Source: Trichopria drosophilae (Eukaryota; Arthropoda; Insecta; Hymenoptera; Diapriidae). Taken from it: a DNA stretch of 64,000 nt. This document shows, piece after piece, positions 48,501-54,052 of this stretch. The stretch is from the NCBI GenBank assembly GCA_030407085.1, contig CM059586.1:33839501-33903500 (forward strand), written 5' to 3'. The notes below the pieces were generated by a model that ran no database searches, was not told the origin of the DNA, and saw nothing but the letters and a program-made list of their open reading frames with translations. A program made the position numbers and the translations under genes. Each line of letters starts with the position of its first letter. The first letter of the stretch is position 1.

Positions 48501-51079
48501 TGTTTAAAAAATTAACCATTTTAATAATTCACCCAACAGACAAATAATTCAACTAACTAAAACTGTACATCATGCATTGTTATCAAAAAGTAAAATTTTT
48601 ACCCTTTTCCGCGAAATAGCGTCTGAATTGTTGAAAAAATAACAGCACTAAGGATTAACGATTGCAACAATTATTCTATAATCTCTAGGTTTAAATCAAT
48701 AATAATTCTATATATATTATAATAATTTCAAATGTTATTAGTATAGGTTTATGATCAAATATTTCTAACGAATTAGATTCTGAAAAATACCAGTTTTTGG
48801 CTTGCTTTCATTTATAATAAGTGTAACCAATCATTATTATTGCAACGATTAAGCATCTTTTTAACTGAAAATGCCAACAAATTAGAACTATCCATTAAAC
48901 ATTACAGAAATGGTAAAAATGGTAAATGTGGTACCAGTATAGGTGCTCTAAAATTTAGTTAATTCAGTAAATTATTGAATAATGTTTACAATAAAAAAAT
49001 ACATCGTTCTGCTCACATTTTAATCCTCACTAAGAAGAAACACAAATGTTCTTTATTTAAGAATAGCCAAACTATTTTATTCAACAATCCCTGTATTAAA
49101 TAACCCATAACCGCATTTCTTCAAGTAGGAAAATATTACTCAAACATTCAAAACAAGTAAAAAGACACAGACTTATACCCCACTGCACCTAAAAGATATT
49201 TCCTTAAGATTCGTTCCGAGATTATTCTGAGAAAATCTACGCTATATACCCTAAAATAAGTACGAGCTCTTTGATGGTTTCGCAAATATGACAAAGCACC
49301 GCAGCGCCAAACAACTGGGTTACGCATACGGAAGTGCGTTTAAGTTCAACAAAAAAATAAATAAAAAACGAAAACTGTTAACAGTAACAACGATAAAATA
49401 TTATTTATACCGCCTTGGCCGAGTTTAGCTAGATCGTTCCGAAATAAAAGAAGGAAGGAGAAAATATACGTGTTGAAACCGAGTTCGGCAAAAAGAGCGT
49501 CAAGTCTACAAAGTCCAAGAATAGGTCCGACGCACGTGATTCCTCGATTCACCGACTGCTCTGGAAGAGCGAGCCGAAGACGAGCCGGCAGCGCAGCATC
49601 TTCCTATTCCGACGCTTTTAGACGAATGTATAACTTAAGTTGTAAGTAACACTCGAAAGAAAAACTTACCCGAACATTATTGTTGACAACGGTTGCGGTT
49701 TTTGGTTCCGGTTGCCAAGGTCCTCGTTTGTCCAGCAAAAAGTCATTGGAGCTTTTCTCAAAGATGAGAATCCGTTCGGCGACTGAACCCCTGGTGAGGA
49801 ACGGCCTGACCAAGTTGTTCCCCGTTTCACTTTCCACTGCTGTTCTTGTGTATTTTTTTGGTACCTTCCGTTCCGGATGAGGAACCTGGTCAATACTCGG
49901 CCTGGGCGAAACCGACCTGGAGACCGGCCTCAGGGCGCGGAAGCCGGCGACGCTCGCCAGAGGTTCCTTATCAATTTTAGCCTCGTCGCTTATCCCACAA
50001 TTTACCCCCAAAGACGATTCGAGATTCTCCGACGAATTACCGTTCGAATTCATCTTCCTCACTTTTGGTTTATGCTCGTTCGCATTTCGTTGCGCTTCTA
50101 GGTACCTCACTTTGGCAGAATACATCACTGATGAAAGTTCATCGTTACCTCGAATGTTTTCATCGACGGGCGTAACGGTCGTCGCATGTGTCCCATTTCT
50201 GATCAACGACGTAGAGTTGAGAACACCCAGATCATTGTGGACGATCGCGGCGCGTTTAGCAACCCCGAAACTAGGTTCCTCCGAGTTGATCGGTTTCCGG
50301 TTCGTGAATGCATCTATCTTTTTTTTCACGGGTTCCTCCAGGATGACGACGTCTTTCTTCAGGGCGTCGATTAAGCGTTCCTCTTCCCGAGTGACCTCCG
50401 CCAGGTAGTTTGCGTTATCGTTCCTTACGTGAATATTGTTTTGCAACGACGGCACCGTGCTGTTATTGGGCCTCTTCTGCTGGCCGGGTTTGGTAGGTGT
50501 ACCATTCGTTGGCAGAATCACCTCGTTGTGATAGGCACCCAGCAACTTGACCTCCATTTTCGGATACGTCGGTGAAACGCTCGTCGAATTAGTTACCTTT
50601 GGCGAAAAATGGTTCTTCTGACGATGGACGTCAACCAGATTGTTCTCGAAGGCCTGCACGGCGAATTTAATAGACGATGGTAAATACTTGGCCGGCATAC
50701 GTTTGGTGGCAGCTATTCTGGCTTTGTCCTCGACGACGAATTTGTTCACCATCTTTTCGAGAACATTGTTGTCCATGCTAGGTGAAGGCGACAGGATACC
50801 GACGAAACTGGAACCCTGGATCTTGACGTCTTTGTCGGAGTCGGTCGGCGAGGTGCTTATCGTCGACGGTGACAGTAGCGGGCTACTCGCTTGGTCAGCG
50901 GTGCCGATGTTACAGCGATAATTTAGTATTTCGGTGGGCGCCAAGCCAAGATTCTTCCATGTTTCATAAATAGCTTCCGCATGGTCGCTAATCTGCTTGG
51001 TGATTGCGGTGATATCCTCGGCTTCGGTAACGTCGGTAGGGAACTTTCGGAGCACATCGTCCTTGCTCACCGCCGCCAT
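3362..51079 (-). CDS. PPP2R3A: PP2A regulatory subunit B'' (PR72/PR130 type), nine coding exons, 3' end outside window
   Basis: Overall span of a spliced gene; the exons are listed separately. The product is a regulatory subunit that would bind the PP2A scaffold and catalytic subunits, direct substrate choice and respond to calcium. Conceptual joining of nine exons keeps one frame for 879 residues. Order: residues 1-470, a Ser/Thr/Pro-rich N-terminal extension; about 498-545, the IPRFYFPDG segment typical of the family; 546-639, the helical region with HPGLSFLK; 640-720, with RIFYCVNRSW, SYEHFYVIYCKFWELD and EF-hand loop 1 at 702-713; 722-779, with YTEFVWFLLSEEDKT; EF-hand loop 2 at 782-793 (DLDGDGYLSIYE); 822-879, with the conserved FFDTFFNLEKYLDHEQKDPF. 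Family assignment comes from recognising these motifs against known PPP2R3 proteins. The last exon or exons and stop codon are not in the window. It is closest to the PPP2R3A/B type; the exact paralogue is not resolved. Confidence 0.93.
3536..5123 (-). other. Intron 8 (1588 bp)
   Basis: GT-AG intron between exons 8 and 9. It contains the fold-back element at 3840-4152 and a diverged piece of the dispersed repeat with GGGAGTTTCGGGATCGCTAA at about 4458. Nothing else is recognised. Confidence 0.75.
3840..4152. repeat. Fold-back inverted repeat, about 313 bp
   Basis: The ends are CTGTCCGAATAC and GTATTCGGACAG. Inner landmarks TTAACATAG and CTATGTTAAC face each other, and GAGCTATTCAATTCAA faces TTGAATTAAATAGCTC near the centre. 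The centre resembles that of the fold-back at 1394-1813, suggesting related families. The arms have diverged, so it is an old insertion. Confidence 0.7.
5124..5250 (-). CDS. PPP2R3A: PPP2R3 coding exon 8 (EF-hand 2)
   Basis: A 127-bp exon between AG at 5252-5251 and a GTAATT donor at 5123. One base completes Arg779. It encodes CMDLDGDGYLSIYELEYFYE, then EQLLYMDAIGVEALSFQDCI and CQ. Residues 782-793 form a fully canonical EF-hand loop (Asp at 1, 3 and 5, Gly at 6, Glu at 12), expected to be the high-affinity calcium site of the subunit. It ends in phase 0. Intron 7 upstream is only 87 bp. Confidence 0.96.
5338..5512 (-). CDS. PPP2R3A: PPP2R3 coding exon 7
   Basis: A 175-bp exon. The acceptor is weak (a short pyrimidine run, then CATAAAAAG), but two bases complete Ala721 and give ALSKRIIDRIFSGVVRRR, the family pattern ALS..II.RIFSGAVTRG. 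It continues through NFLRIGSTPQPEDKMSYTE to FVWFLLSEEDKTHPTAIEYW. The donor is GTAGTT at 5337, splitting Arg779. The insert between GVVRRR and KMSYTEF is about the same length as in animal homologues but differs in sequence. Confidence 0.93.
5749..5992 (-). CDS. PPP2R3A: PPP2R3 coding exon 6 (EF-hand 1)
   Basis: A 244-bp exon after acceptor AG at 5994-5993 and before the donor GTGAGG at 5748, leaving one base of the next codon. It encodes residues 640-720: VIARIFYCVNRSWSSKI, then AELRRSDLLSVISILEKEED, the strongly conserved FSYEHFYVIYCKFWELD, and EF-hand loop 1 at 702-713 (DQDHDLFIDKTD), ending LTRHDDH. Loop 1 has Asp at positions 1, 3, 5 and 9, but Leu instead of Gly at 6 and Asp instead of Glu at 12, as in relatives of this subunit. 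The RHxDHAL family pattern predicts the Ala codon that is split into exon 7. Confidence 0.96.
6239..6312 (+). promoter_or_regulatory. Cluster of AGGTCA nuclear-receptor half-sites
   Basis: TCAAGGTCA at 6239-6247 matches the extended half-site bound by FTZ-F1/ERR-type orphan receptors. AGGTCA at 6296-6301 and AGGTCA at 6307-6312 form a direct repeat with a 5-bp spacer. The cluster lies in intron 5, about 250 bp from exon 6. Function is inference only; short motifs arise by chance. Confidence 0.25.
10095..10966. mobile_element. piggyBac-like non-autonomous element, TTAA-flanked, 872 bp
   Basis: Left flank TTAA at 10091-10094 and right flank TTAA at 10967-10970. The termini are CTCATTAACTCCAAAAGGAC on the left and, in reverse complement, CCCATTGATGCCCAAAGGAC on the right. 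The inverted repeat extends about 260 bp inward, including ATCAGGAATTCCAATATGAC on the left facing GTCATATTGGAATTCCTGAT on the right. TTAA target sites and CCC/CTC termini are typical of the piggyBac superfamily. There is no transposase ORF, so it would depend on an element elsewhere. The arms have diverged, so it is not recent. Confidence 0.75.
10993..11169 (-). mobile_element. Second copy of the GGCCGGGG-type element (177 bp)
   Basis: On the minus strand it matches the element at 59204-59398: a GTTCCGAAAATCAAAACCCC stretch, GAAAGGCTAAAATTTCGATA and CCAAGGTATTTTAATTTGC are shared. The left end here has lost about 16 bp of its terminal repeat. Flanking 8-mers ATACCCTT and ATATCTTT agree at 6 of 8 positions, fitting a decayed 8-bp target duplication. 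It starts only 22 bp after the piggyBac-like element. Confidence 0.7.
12612..12770. repeat. Hairpin repeat with GAGTGAAAATT-type ends
   Basis: TTGAATGGTGTGAAAAT on the left pairs imperfectly with ATTTTCACTCCAATAA on the right. The interior is rich in AGAGTG and CACTC words. Similar words and arrangement occur at 25420-25490, 34560-34690 and in the cleaner palindrome at 44518-44716. Confidence 0.45.
13003..13180 (-). CDS. PPP2R3A: PPP2R3 coding exon 5 (HPGLSFLK region)
   Basis: A 178-bp exon between a TTGCGTTCTTTTCAG acceptor and a GTAAGTAG donor at 13002. The first base completes Glu580. It encodes LSSAHRDAASKFVRVVTRGQ, a stretch containing EDLIPLVQDVIETHPGLSFL, and KEVVEFHSRYIHT. The ETHPGLSFLK...EFHSRYI block is a PPP2R3 signature. 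Phase 0 at the end joins directly to VIARIFYCVNRSW of exon 6. Overlapping ORFs on the same strand at 12886-13308 run through both splice sites and are not the protein. Confidence 0.95.
13767..13786. repeat. Poly-G tract in left terminal repeat
   Basis: A near-pure G run just inside the left terminus of the long-inverted-repeat element, longer than the matching C run in the right arm (15676-15683). Length difference between arms is expected of slippage after insertion. Confidence 0.8.
14179..14197. repeat. (AAAT)n microsatellite
   Basis: Short tandem run of AAAT units just inside the left arm of the long-inverted-repeat element. Confidence 0.85.
14740..15027 (+). CDS. Cys-rich 95-residue ORF inside the long-inverted-repeat element
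   Basis: An ATG-initiated ORF in the central part of the element. The first 50 residues are hydrophobic and aromatic. The last 36 carry eight potential zinc ligands: C60, C62, C70, C73, C78, C81, H87 and C91, in CxC-x7-CxxC-x4-CxxC-x5-H-x3-C order, within the segments RCAVCQRYLCFTCF and YDLYHPNRC. Short Cys-rich tails of this kind occur at the C-termini of several DDE transposases, including piggyBac relatives, so it may be the surviving last exon of a transposase. No DDE catalytic region is visible. The family is not assigned. Confidence 0.4.
   Translation: MMQNTLFKMYRTVSYKNVLNFFIYTEMYIFTFRKQYTSFMVLYLLICFPQSMLINNKKKCYCNNVSFIRCAVCQRYLCFTCFYDLYHPNRCTDSK
15077..15104. repeat. (AT)n microsatellite
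   Basis: About 14 perfect AT units within the centre of the long-inverted-repeat element. Confidence 0.9.
16486..16712. repeat. Alternating-orientation repeat monomers (GGGAGTTTTTGGG family)
   Basis: A monomer containing GGGAGTTTTTGGGATCGCTG and ATTACGAATC is followed by its inverted copy (AATTCGTAATC, GGCAACCCCAAAAACCCCC, CCCAGTTTCG), giving a hairpin at 16486-16582. Another inverted copy follows at about 16660-16712 (TTCGTCATTAGCGACCTC, AAAAACTCCCAAGTTCCGAG). Related single copies lie at about 1889, 4458 and 41259. This is a dispersed, diverged repeat. Confidence 0.7.
17694..17737. repeat. Short perfect-like stem-loop
   Basis: CAAGCTTTTTCAAG pairs with CTTGAAAAGAGCTTG around a loop of about 15 bases. 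It is too short for a typical microRNA precursor; function unknown. Confidence 0.4.
20998..21198. repeat. Inverted-repeat MITE-like hairpin, about 200 bp
   Basis: The left arm starts GAAAAGTGAGTAACCAAATG and contains AATTAGTA; the right arm in reverse complement starts GAAAGTGGGTTACCATCAATT and contains AATTAGTTAG. The interior has further AGTAG/CTACT repeats. No ORF. Target duplication unclear. Confidence 0.55.
24090..24351. mobile_element. TA-type MITE with CACTGAGAGAA end, 262 bp
   Basis: The right terminus in reverse complement reads CACTGAGAGAATTTTTCTAG and is followed by TA at 24352. The left terminus is degenerate (TTTAAGAGAATATTTTTCTG). The inner inverted repeat is nearly perfect: ACGGGATATACTTGCAATAT continuing into GCGCAAAAGTGTCAT on one side and its reverse complement on the other. 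It shares terminal words with the element at 59103-59529. Non-autonomous. Confidence 0.75.
25211..25263. repeat. Trinucleotide repeat (ATT/GTT)n
   Basis: TTATTATTATTATT passes into TTGTTGTTGTTGTTG and back to TTATTATTAT, a compound microsatellite in intron 4. Confidence 0.9.
28867..28880 (-). promoter_or_regulatory. CTCF-like motif
   Basis: On the minus strand the site reads GAGCAGGTGGCGCT, close to the CTCF core (AGGTGGCGC). It is a single intronic match, so binding is only a possibility. Confidence 0.25.
30462..30693. mobile_element. Inverted-repeat MITE with CACTNAA ends, 232 bp
   Basis: The left end starts CACTCAACAATAAATTTCC and the right end in reverse complement CACTGAAAAAAAATGCCC; both run into AAGTAAATATTTACTTGAAT / AGTAAATATTTACTTGAATA and then GCAACAAAATATTTACTTA. 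Flanks are AA on both sides rather than a clear TA. The motif AAGTAAATATTTACTT is itself palindromic and appears several times. No ORF. Confidence 0.7.
30824..30927 (-). CDS. PPP2R3A: PPP2R3 coding exon 4
   Basis: A 104-bp exon with a good acceptor (TTTTCTATTACAG) and a consensus GTAAGTATA donor at 30823. It encodes ACDIPHYWKVPLFIAAGGEE and then NSTVEMSSFLEFWK, matching the family pattern CPxYWKxPLFxxAGG...F..MW. It leaves with two bases of the Glu580 codon. A 17.6-kb intron follows. Confidence 0.94.
30928..33280 (-). other. Intron 3 (2353 bp)
   Basis: GT-AG intron. It contains an isolated TTAACCCGTTAACGCCC end-like motif at 31462 and a 102-bp TA-flanked MITE at 32292-32393. No ORF of interest. 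Confidence 0.7.
32292..32393. mobile_element. Small TA-flanked MITE, 102 bp
   Basis: Ends CACTAAAAAAACT and (reverse complement) CACCAAAGTGTCTCATTTG, flanked by TA at 32290-32291 and 32394-32395. Inside, AAAGTGTTTCATTTAAAGAG faces CTCTTCAAATGAGACACTTT. Confidence 0.6.
33281..33410 (-). CDS. PPP2R3A: PPP2R3 coding exon 3 (FYFPDG segment)
   Basis: A 130-bp exon after the acceptor TTTTTTCGAAG and before a GTAATAG donor at 33280. The first base completes Arg502. It encodes FYFPDGNPPTLEQEES, then TVARIVAAFQSLPGQRAPRPEFHVITK. In known B'' subunits this FYFPxG...I..VF..FP region starts the conserved core that contacts the PP2A scaffold. It leaves in phase 0. The neighbouring exons confirm frame and order. 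Confidence 0.93.
33491..33585 (-). CDS. PPP2R3A: PPP2R3 coding exon 2
   Basis: A 95-bp exon between a TTTTTATTTCAG acceptor (AG at 33587-33586) and a GTAATTG donor at 33490. It enters in phase 0 and leaves with two bases of an Arg codon. It encodes HEAQKVRSESLPQLMKLNSQ and then SKPNITKVDIPR, which leads into the conserved IPRFYFP segment of the family. It is separated from exon 3 by only 80 bp, while the intron before it is about 16 kb. Confidence 0.9.
34315..34536. mobile_element. TA-flanked MITE, GTGGTTGCC family, 222 bp
   Basis: The left end CACTGAAAAGAATTAG and the right end in reverse complement CAATGAGAACAAAAATTA both lead into AAATATGTGGTTGCC and TTAGCA. TA flanks both ends (34313-34314 and 34537-34538). 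A second copy is at 56071-56252. Confidence 0.75.
35931..36093. repeat. Fold-back hairpin, 163 bp
   Basis: AATTACAGTATTTAAAAAGT at the left faces ACTTTTTAAATACTGTAATT at the right; GTATTTTCAGGTCGTATA and its counterpart, and ATTGTTGAACGAATTATA with its counterpart, extend the arms to about 70 bp around an AT-rich loop. Probably an element of the hairpin MITE type, or a structured transcript. Confidence 0.65.
38260..38472 (+). other. Short ORF of unknown nature (70 codons)
   Basis: An ATG-initiated ORF whose composition differs from the intron around it: charged, with Met/Lys-rich start (MKYMAVMKVMLKDEADMIQE) and an acidic end (DEFEEEELDNFRD). No domain is recognised, there is no obvious splice continuation, and a (CCTAA)3 tract follows 60 bp later. 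It may be a fragment of a transposon or retrocopy, or chance. Confidence 0.2.
38530..38547. repeat. (CCTAA)3 telomere-like tract
   Basis: Three tandem CCTAA units plus CCT, the unit of the ancestral arthropod telomere repeat (TTAGG). The tract is far too short to be a telomere; it could be an interstitial trace or chance. Confidence 0.6.
41943..41958. repeat. Short tandem duplication, GCATCGACGGCGAG unit
   Basis: GCATCGACGGCGAG occurs twice in direct succession at about 41928-41958, in a small GC-rich patch within otherwise AT-rich intron 1. Confidence 0.6.
44518..44716. repeat. Palindromic repeat with CTCCTTGGAGTGAAAATTGAG ends, about 200 bp
   Basis: CCTTGGAGTGAAAATTGAGC at the left faces GCTCAATTTTCACTCCAAGG at the right, and inner GTGAAAATTTCACTCT words occur in both arms. 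It is the clearest copy of a family seen more faintly at 12612-12770, 25420-25490 and 34560-34690. Confidence 0.65.
46906..47100 (+). repeat. Dispersed repeat, copy A
   Basis: Shares GGAATC, CAAACCAAACTAAC-like, TTCATATTTCTGTTA, GCATAATTTGTCTGTCTGTT and CGGTAACATAAAA in the same order with 53866-54052. Copies are clearly diverged. The class is unknown; a 3' part of a retroelement is possible. Confidence 0.65.
47659..47775 (+). repeat. Dispersed repeat, second family, copy A
   Basis: Landmarks GCGCGGTTGTC, GCAAGCTTACAAGCGCC, CATATTGG and ATCACCTTTCTCCAA are shared in order with 62909-63026. The family is unidentified. Confidence 0.65.
49670..51079 (-). CDS. PPP2R3A: PPP2R3 coding exon 1 (N-terminal extension, residues 1-470)
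   Basis: This 1410-bp exon begins at ATG 51079 (MAAVSKDDVLRKF) and ends at a GTAAGT donor at 49669, phase 0. The ATG has a strong context, with G at -3 and G at +4. The frame is open further upstream to a TTG at 51121, but TTG is not a credible eukaryotic start here. Residues 1-56 look helical and conserved (DVTEAEDITAITKQISDHAE, then NLGLAPTEILNYRC). The rest is rich in Ser, Pro, Thr, Asn and Lys with many S/T-P sites (SPLLSPSTISTSPTDSD, GILSPSPSMD), so probably disordered and phosphorylated. It ends VVNNNVR. GC content is far above the flanking DNA. Antisense ORFs here are by-products of that composition. Confidence 0.92.
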
Positions 51080-52300
51080 GCCGGCCCTATATAATTGCCA
51101 ATAAAATTGACGTTTTGGCAACCCTTGTTCGCGATTGGCCGAAAACCGACTGCAAATGCTACGACGAGCCGGCCGCGTTCATAACGAGTCAGATTCATGT
51201 GTTTTGCTGCTTTCCCGCAAAATTTTCTTGGTCCCCCGTATTCCTGACCTTTTACTTTTCAGCTTGATAGTAGTAGGGCTTTCGTACGACCTCGTCCTTC
51301 CACCTTCGATCGCGGGAATTTCATTACATAAGACGCACAAAACACACGCGTTATTACCTACATTAACTAGTAGCGGTGCACATTCCTACATATCTCTGAC
51401 AACCGGACATACCATTACACTCTTAGAATATGAATATTTCGGTCAACCTGTCGATGTAAATGCATCAATATCACCGAGTTAACTGTGTTTCAGTCCGTGC
51501 ACTGCACAAGACTTGCGTTCCAATAGACAAATATAGTCGCGCCGTCTTAAAATGAAAAGTAACAACCGAAATAGGCACACGGAACCGACGAAACTGCAGA
51601 ATTCACCCAACGATCGTCGTCGCGAATCCTTCTCGATGCACCAAACTTATACTTGCACAAAATGCATTTACGCAAAACTTAGAGACTAATAGAATTAAGC
51701 TCTACATGTGTGTCAAATGCAGTTACCAATACTTCAACTATATCACTCGTTTCACAAAATCAACAACACGGCATGTTTTTATGGGATTTTATTAGAGTTT
51801 ATGGGATTTTATTAGAATTTATGAGGTTTAATTCGATGATTCCCTCAGTTCCGAAGACTATTTAGAGTTCCGCTAGAAGACGGGCGCGTGTATTTCGATA
51901 CTTTCACTCCACCACGTAAACACACGCATGAAAGGCGAGCTCCATATATGATCGCGCTTAGCTTACGCGCGACCGTGTACGTTTCCTAAATTGAAATTCT
52001 CTTCCTGCCAGTAGCCAACTCTTTTCCTTCTTCAGTCACCAGCTGCCAACTGTTGGTAGTCGAAAATACTTTTGGACGTTGACTCCAAAGGGATGTCTCC
52101 TGCGTCCTGCAAAAGAAACCCCACGCGGGAGATCGTTCGATTAAAATACGTTTGGAGAAAGTTTTCAAAATTCTATATTTTCGAAAAGCACGAGGAACTG
52201 GGGTTTTTGGGGAGTTCGTACAAGTTTTAAGAGTCGCGCGCGCACGCGTCGCGAGCTGCGCACAGTTTGAACGCGCGAAACCCACTGAAGTATTCTTGAG
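51080..52300 (-). promoter_or_regulatory. CpG-rich 5' UTR and promoter zone of the PPP2R3 gene
   Basis: Directly upstream of the start codon the DNA is GC- and CpG-rich against an otherwise AT-rich background, most densely at 52208-52275 (runs of CGCG and GCGC). This fits a promoter and non-coding first exon. I see no convincing TATA box, so the start site is not placed. A possible 3' splice site (TATATAG, with the exon starting at 51086) lies 7 bases before the ATG, so a spliced 5' UTR is possible. At 51774-51830 a short unit containing TATGGGATTTTATTAGA is repeated in tandem about two and a half times. Confidence 0.45.
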
Positions 52301-52370
52301 CAAGTTGCACGCGAATAGAGGCTCTATAACTATACGCTGGGAACGGGTGACTCATCTTATGGTCTTACTA

Positions 52371-53057
52371 ACTATCCTATGCTGATCGAGCTGTCCGAGT
52401 GCTGCCTGTACCACGCATCTGCGATTGAATAATTAACTTGCTGCTAAAGCTACGTGAGTTTCAGGATGGGCATGTTCGAGAATCGATTAAACATATCTTA
52501 AAACCCTCAATTGCATCTTCCATGTCATTTTTTTTAAATTTGAAAATAGGTTGCATTCATCAGTCCTATTCTACTTCCACCTTTCAACGCAAATGTAATC
52601 TGGAAGGGATTTGTTTACTTTGTACCAGAAATTTATATCTTGATCATTTTCAAACCTAAGTTAATAGTAATTTCTTTGACATCAAGTTGGTAATACTTTG
52701 TTAGGTTGGCACGCTATTTTAATACCTCCCCGAGAGCTCTCACTGACTATCCTATGCTGACCCAGTGCTGCCTGTACCACGCATCCGCGATAGACCAATG
52801 CAGCTGCTGCTAAATAGACGTGTACATAATAATGTACGAGAATCGATTAAACGTATCTGAGAATCCACGATTGTATCGAACTAGTTATTTATTAAAAAGA
52901 TATATTATGTTCACCAATCACAGCTACTCTCATCATTAAACGTCAATGTAACCTGTAAATGGGTAACTCTGCACGCAAATTTCATTTTCAATCATTTTTA
53001 AACCAAGGTAAATAGAGTAATTCCTCAGAATAAGTTGATACTACTTTGTTTCTCCCA
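52371..53057 (+). repeat. Tandem duplication of about 350-375 bp upstream of the promoter
   Basis: Unit 1 (52371-52706) and unit 2 (52746-53057) share ACTATCCTATGCTGA, AGTGCTGCCTGTACCACGCA, CGAGAATCGATTAAAC and, near their ends, an AAGTTG-ATACTACTTTGTT-like stretch. The start-to-start distance is 375 bp and the end-to-end distance 351 bp, so the units have small indels. There is no shared open frame that suggests a protein. Confidence 0.7.
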
Positions 53058-53865
53058 AAACTGTTACGTACATAGGAGTGATTGGATCACATGACTCGTT
53101 TTGTCCAGATTACAAAAGCAAAGGTAATATGCCGAAAAATATTTGTTAGGGGGTTTCTGTTTCAAACTAGATCTGTGATCGATAGCTCCCTCTGATTGGC
53201 GAATTAATGAGTGGGATTTTATTTTTATTCAATTGGTAGGTGTTAATTCTTGTGATTTGCGTGATAATATTTTATCTCAAACTTTTATTAAGATGCTTTA
53301 AATGTTTCATTTACATTATGAAAAATCAAATTCATAACAGATGTCAATTTGTTCCAAATTCCTGATAAAGTAGTCTGCCAGTAACGTAGGAAATTTCACT
53401 AAAACATAAATAAGAGACAACTGAATAAAAATTTCAAAATTCATGTTTTGTAAAAGTAATTATCATTACTAGGTATGGACTGTCTATAGAAATTAGAAAC
53501 ACCCTTATAGAGCCGAATTTTGAAAAACCGATTCAGTCATTTTTTATTTACGTTTTTTAGTGACAGATTCTACCGTATTGAAGAACCCCATTATCGACTT
53601 CTTTAAGAACTCTCAGAAAAATGTAAGTGAAGATGCCTTCTACGGTTAAGGTTAGAATTTTATGAAACATAAAATTTAGCTTTTTTAGTTAGATTAATAG
53701 AAAAATTTAAGATGAATAAAAAATGTATTTCATTCATTAAATTGTATGATATTTTTAGTATAGTTTTGGGCATAAACCCTTAGTATTTTAGGTTGATTTA
53801 TTGCTCATTAGTTAAATAAATTATTTAACAAATAACAAAATATTATTCATATAAAAACTTCTACC

Positions 53866-54052
53866 AGAGGAATCGTGGACTGTTGTAGGTATGCTAGCGT
53901 CGCGAATACGTCTAGCGGATGCAAACCAAACTAACTTTACCGTGGCTCGCGCATTCATATTTCTGTTAAAAGTTTATTTAATTTTCTGCTATCATTGCAT
54001 AATTTGTCTGTCTGTTACTCATCCGGTAACATAAAACATTTCTAACACTGTT
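53866..54052 (+). repeat. Dispersed repeat, copy B
   Basis: Same order of landmarks as at 46906-47100: GAGGAATCG, AACCAAACTAAC, ATTCATATTTCTGTTA, GCATAATTTGTCTGTCTGTT and CCGGTAACATAAAA. Lies upstream of the gene. Confidence 0.65.

Larger units (their letters stand above)
33586..49669 (-). other. Intron 1 (16084 bp)
   Basis: Between the long first exon and the conserved core. It contains a MITE at 34315-34536, a fold-back at 35931-36093, a (CCTAA)3 tract at 38530-38547, a palindrome at 44518-44716, and dispersed repeat copies at 46906-47100 and 47659-47775. A small ORF at 38260-38472 has a more coding-like composition than its surroundings. Stretches such as 36100-38200, 38600-40800, 42200-44500 and 47800-49300 show only AT-rich sequence. 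Confidence 0.7.

Noticed and set aside
49680..50921. Several plus-strand ORFs opposite exon 1
   Set aside because: They are shadows of the GC-rich coding exon and show no domain or independent support.
51080..51121. Extension of the first exon to a TTG start giving MPKRQFYWQ
   Set aside because: TTG initiation is not expected in a nuclear eukaryotic gene; ATG 51079 has a strong context.
51135..51482. 115-codon plus-strand ORF in the promoter zone
   Set aside because: It begins with an unsupported start, has no recognised domain, and fits the locally stop-poor GC-rich composition.
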